In this document: positions 5,969 through 7,249 of the stretch, piece by piece
Layout: the number at the start of each line of letters is the position of its first letter
Numbering within the stretch: position 1 is the stretch's first letter
From: Pseudomonadota bacterium
Lineage (GTDB): Bacteria > Pseudomonadota > Alphaproteobacteria > Rhizobiales > Kaistiaceae
Length of the DNA: 7,249 nucleotides
NCBI GenBank assembly: GCA_023391905.1
Contig: JAEWAD010000364.1
Coordinates: forward strand, 1 to 7,249
Reading direction: 5' to 3'
Translations under genes and position numbers: made by a program
The notes under the pieces: generated by a model
Database searches by the model: none
Told to the model about the DNA's origin: nothing
What the model saw: only the letters and a program-made list of their open reading frames with translations

Positions 5969-6574
5969 ATGGCCCGCAGCACAGCCGGTCCCGAGATCGA
6001 ACGTCTGATCCAGCTGCTCGCCCGGTTGCCCGGGCTCGGGCCGCGTTCGGCGCGCCGCGCCGCGCTGGCGCTGGTGAAGAAGAAGGACCAGCTGCTGGTG
6101 CCGCTCGCCGGCGCGATGACGGTGGCGGCCGAGCGGATTCTGACCTGCTCGACCTGCGGCAACATCGATACCTCCGATCCCTGCACCATCTGCTGCGATC
6201 CGGCGCGCGACGCCAAGACGATCGTCGTCGTCGAGGACGTGTCGGATCTCTGGGCGCTGGAGCGGGCCGGCGCGATCAAGGCGCGCTACCACGTTCTCGG
6301 CGGCACGCTGTCGCCGCTCGACGGCGTCGGGCCGGAGGATCTGAACATCGACAGTCTGGTCGCGCGCTGTGCGACCGGCGAGGTGGCCGAGGTGATCCTC
6401 GCGGTCAACGCCACCGTCGACGGCCAGACCACGGCGCATGTCATCACCGACCGCCTGACCGGAACGCCGGTCAAGGTCTCGCGCCTCGCCCATGGCGTGC
6501 CCGTGGGCGGTGAACTCGATTATCTCGACGAGGGGACCTTGGCGGCCGCGATCCGCGCCCGCACGCCCTTCTGA
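5969..6574 (+). CDS. recR: Recombination mediator protein RecR
   Basis: RecR works with RecO, and in many bacteria RecF, to load RecA on SSB-coated single-stranded gaps during recombinational repair. The 201-residue protein is of normal length. In order it shows a helix-hairpin-helix motif at LPGLGPRSARR (20-30), a four-Cys zinc site with CSTC (C60, C63) and CTIC (C72, C75), a Toprim domain starting at IVVVED (85-90) and continuing through YHVLGGTLSPLDGVGPEDL (107-125), and the C-terminal element GVPVGGELDYLDEGTL (176-191). All the expected residues are present. Only a weak AGAG ribosome site precedes the ATG. Its place directly after dnaX and ybaB matches the conserved group. Confidence 0.95.
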   Translation: MARSTAGPEIERLIQLLARLPGLGPRSARRAALALVKKKDQLLVPLAGAMTVAAERILTCSTCGNIDTSDPCTICCDPARDAKTIVVVEDVSDLWALERAGAIKARYHVLGGTLSPLDGVGPEDLNIDSLVARCATGEVAEVILAVNATVDGQTTAHVITDRLTGTPVKVSRLAHGVPVGGELDYLDEGTLAAAIRARTPF

Positions 6575-6601
6575 TCCAGTCCGTACGGAGAGCCTTTGTC
6601 G

Positions 6602-7210
6602 ATGGAACAGCCAGCCGCCACGATTCTTCTGGATGCCCACCGCTTCTGGTTCCAGGAACTGATCGCCGGTACCGATGTGCCGGCGGAGCAGGTGAGGGTC
6701 TGGTTCTCGCGCCATGACGGCACCGACGAGGCCTGCCGCGTGCGCTTCGGCGATCATCTCGACGCCGTCGCCGAGACGGACTGGCCGTTCGAGATGCTGC
6801 CGCCGGCGGCTGGCATCGGCCTCGTCATCTTCCTCGACCAGTTTCCGCGCAACCTGTTCCGCGAGGACGGCCGCGCCTTCGCCTATGACTCGCGGGCCCG
6901 CGCGGCGGCACGGGGGCTGATCGAGGGCGGCGTCGAGCGCTTCACGCCGATGGAGCGCGTTTTCCTCTACCTGCCCTTCGAGCACGGCGAGGAGTTGGCC
7001 GACCAGGACTATTCGGTCGCCCTCTATGAGGCGCTGCTCGCCGAGGTGCCGGAGGCGGAGAAGGCGACCTACGCCTCGTTCCTCGACTTTGCCGAGAAGC
7101 ATCGCGCCGTGATCCGCCGCTTCGGCCGCTTCCCGCACCGAAATGCCGATCTCGGCCGCGCCTCGACGCCGGAAGAACTCGAATTCCTCAAGGACGGGCG
7201 CGGGTACTGA
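6602..7210 (+). CDS. DUF924 family protein of unknown function
   Basis: The family is recognisable but has no established biochemical function; its fold is predicted to be all-helical and TPR-like. The 202-residue protein carries the conserved signatures RFWFQEL (14-20), VWFSRHD (33-39), LDQFPRNLFR (78-87), FLYLPFEHGE (121-130) and, near the C-terminus, RRFGRFPHRN (172-181) followed by LGRASTPEELEFL (184-196). There is no signal peptide or membrane segment, so it is probably cytoplasmic. It begins 27 bases after recR and may be co-transcribed, though I know of no functional link to RecR. The start is ambiguous: TTG TCG ATG runs from 6596 to 6604, and GGAG (6587-6590) is five bases from the TTG and eleven from the ATG. 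I prefer the ATG because it is the commoner start codon and leaves the conserved helix intact; the TTG would add two residues. Confidence 0.88.
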   Translation: MEQPAATILLDAHRFWFQELIAGTDVPAEQVRVWFSRHDGTDEACRVRFGDHLDAVAETDWPFEMLPPAAGIGLVIFLDQFPRNLFREDGRAFAYDSRARAAARGLIEGGVERFTPMERVFLYLPFEHGEELADQDYSVALYEALLAEVPEAEKATYASFLDFAEKHRAVIRRFGRFPHRNADLGRASTPEELEFLKDGRGY

Positions 7211-7224
7211 GGCTCCAATCCTTC

Positions 7225-7245
7225 ACCTCTCCCTGAGGGAGAGGT
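7225..7245. repeat. Perfect inverted repeat, probable dispersed intergenic palindrome or terminator
   Basis: ACCTCTCCC (7225-7233) and GGGAGAGGT (7237-7245) are exact reverse complements around a TGA loop. The hairpin starts 14 bases after the DUF924 stop codon. Short palindromes of the CCTCTCCC...GGGAGAGG kind are, as I recall, common between genes in Rhizobiales genomes, so this may be one copy of a repeat family whose outer parts lie beyond the window. No T-tract follows within the four bases still visible, so a role as an intrinsic terminator cannot be judged. Confidence 0.7.
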
Positions 7246-7249
7246 CGGA

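Noticed and set aside
5825..7138. 437-codon minus-strand open frame opposite recR and the DUF924 gene
   Set aside because: Both plus-strand genes have complete family signatures, and the antisense translation looks like GC-biased shadow sequence.

Overview
The window reads as ordinary chromosomal core sequence from a high-GC alphaproteobacterium, most likely of the order Hyphomicrobiales (Rhizobiales). The evidence is the strongly GC-rich codon use, a membrane-anchored CycM-type cytochrome c divergent from kdsB-pheA, an alphaproteobacterial-style DnaX that lacks the usual zinc-finger cysteines, and a stand-alone prephenate dehydratase without a chorismate mutase domain. I cannot name the genus from the sequence alone. 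I saw no transposase, integrase, tRNA, CRISPR array or phage gene, and no stretch of more than 300 bases lacks a gene.

Layout. A cytochrome c gene runs leftward and is cut by the left edge (1-582). After a 183-base divergent intergenic region, kdsB (766-1521) and pheA (1555-2406) run rightward as a probable two-gene operon. nudC (2426-3391) runs leftward and meets pheA tail to tail over a GC-rich hairpin. Rightward again, a 146-base region carries a well-spaced promoter and then the small SRP RNA gene ffs (about 3538-3636). A second leader leads into dnaX (3759-5576), ybaB/ebfC (5614-5937), recR (5969-6574) and a DUF924 gene (6602-7210), all closely spaced and probably one transcript. The window ends in a perfect 9-bp inverted repeat that looks like a dispersed intergenic palindrome.

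How the genes fit together. The first block serves envelope and central metabolism: respiratory electron transfer, CMP-Kdo supply for lipopolysaccharide and phenylalanine synthesis. The second block is information processing: signal recognition particle RNA, the clamp-loader ATPase, a nucleoid-associated protein and the RecFOR recombination mediator. dnaX-ybaB-recR is a widely conserved bacterial gene group.

I did not find a novel defence, mobile or biosynthetic system. The points worth checking are an ATG just upstream of ffs that could produce a false 77-residue DnaX extension, the absence of a visible frameshift signal in dnaX beside a Gly-rich linker (which would suit proteolytic production of a short form), a tightly placed ffs promoter with a GC-rich discriminator, clusters of GANTC sites at two gene 5' ends, and variant motifs in PheA and KdsB.
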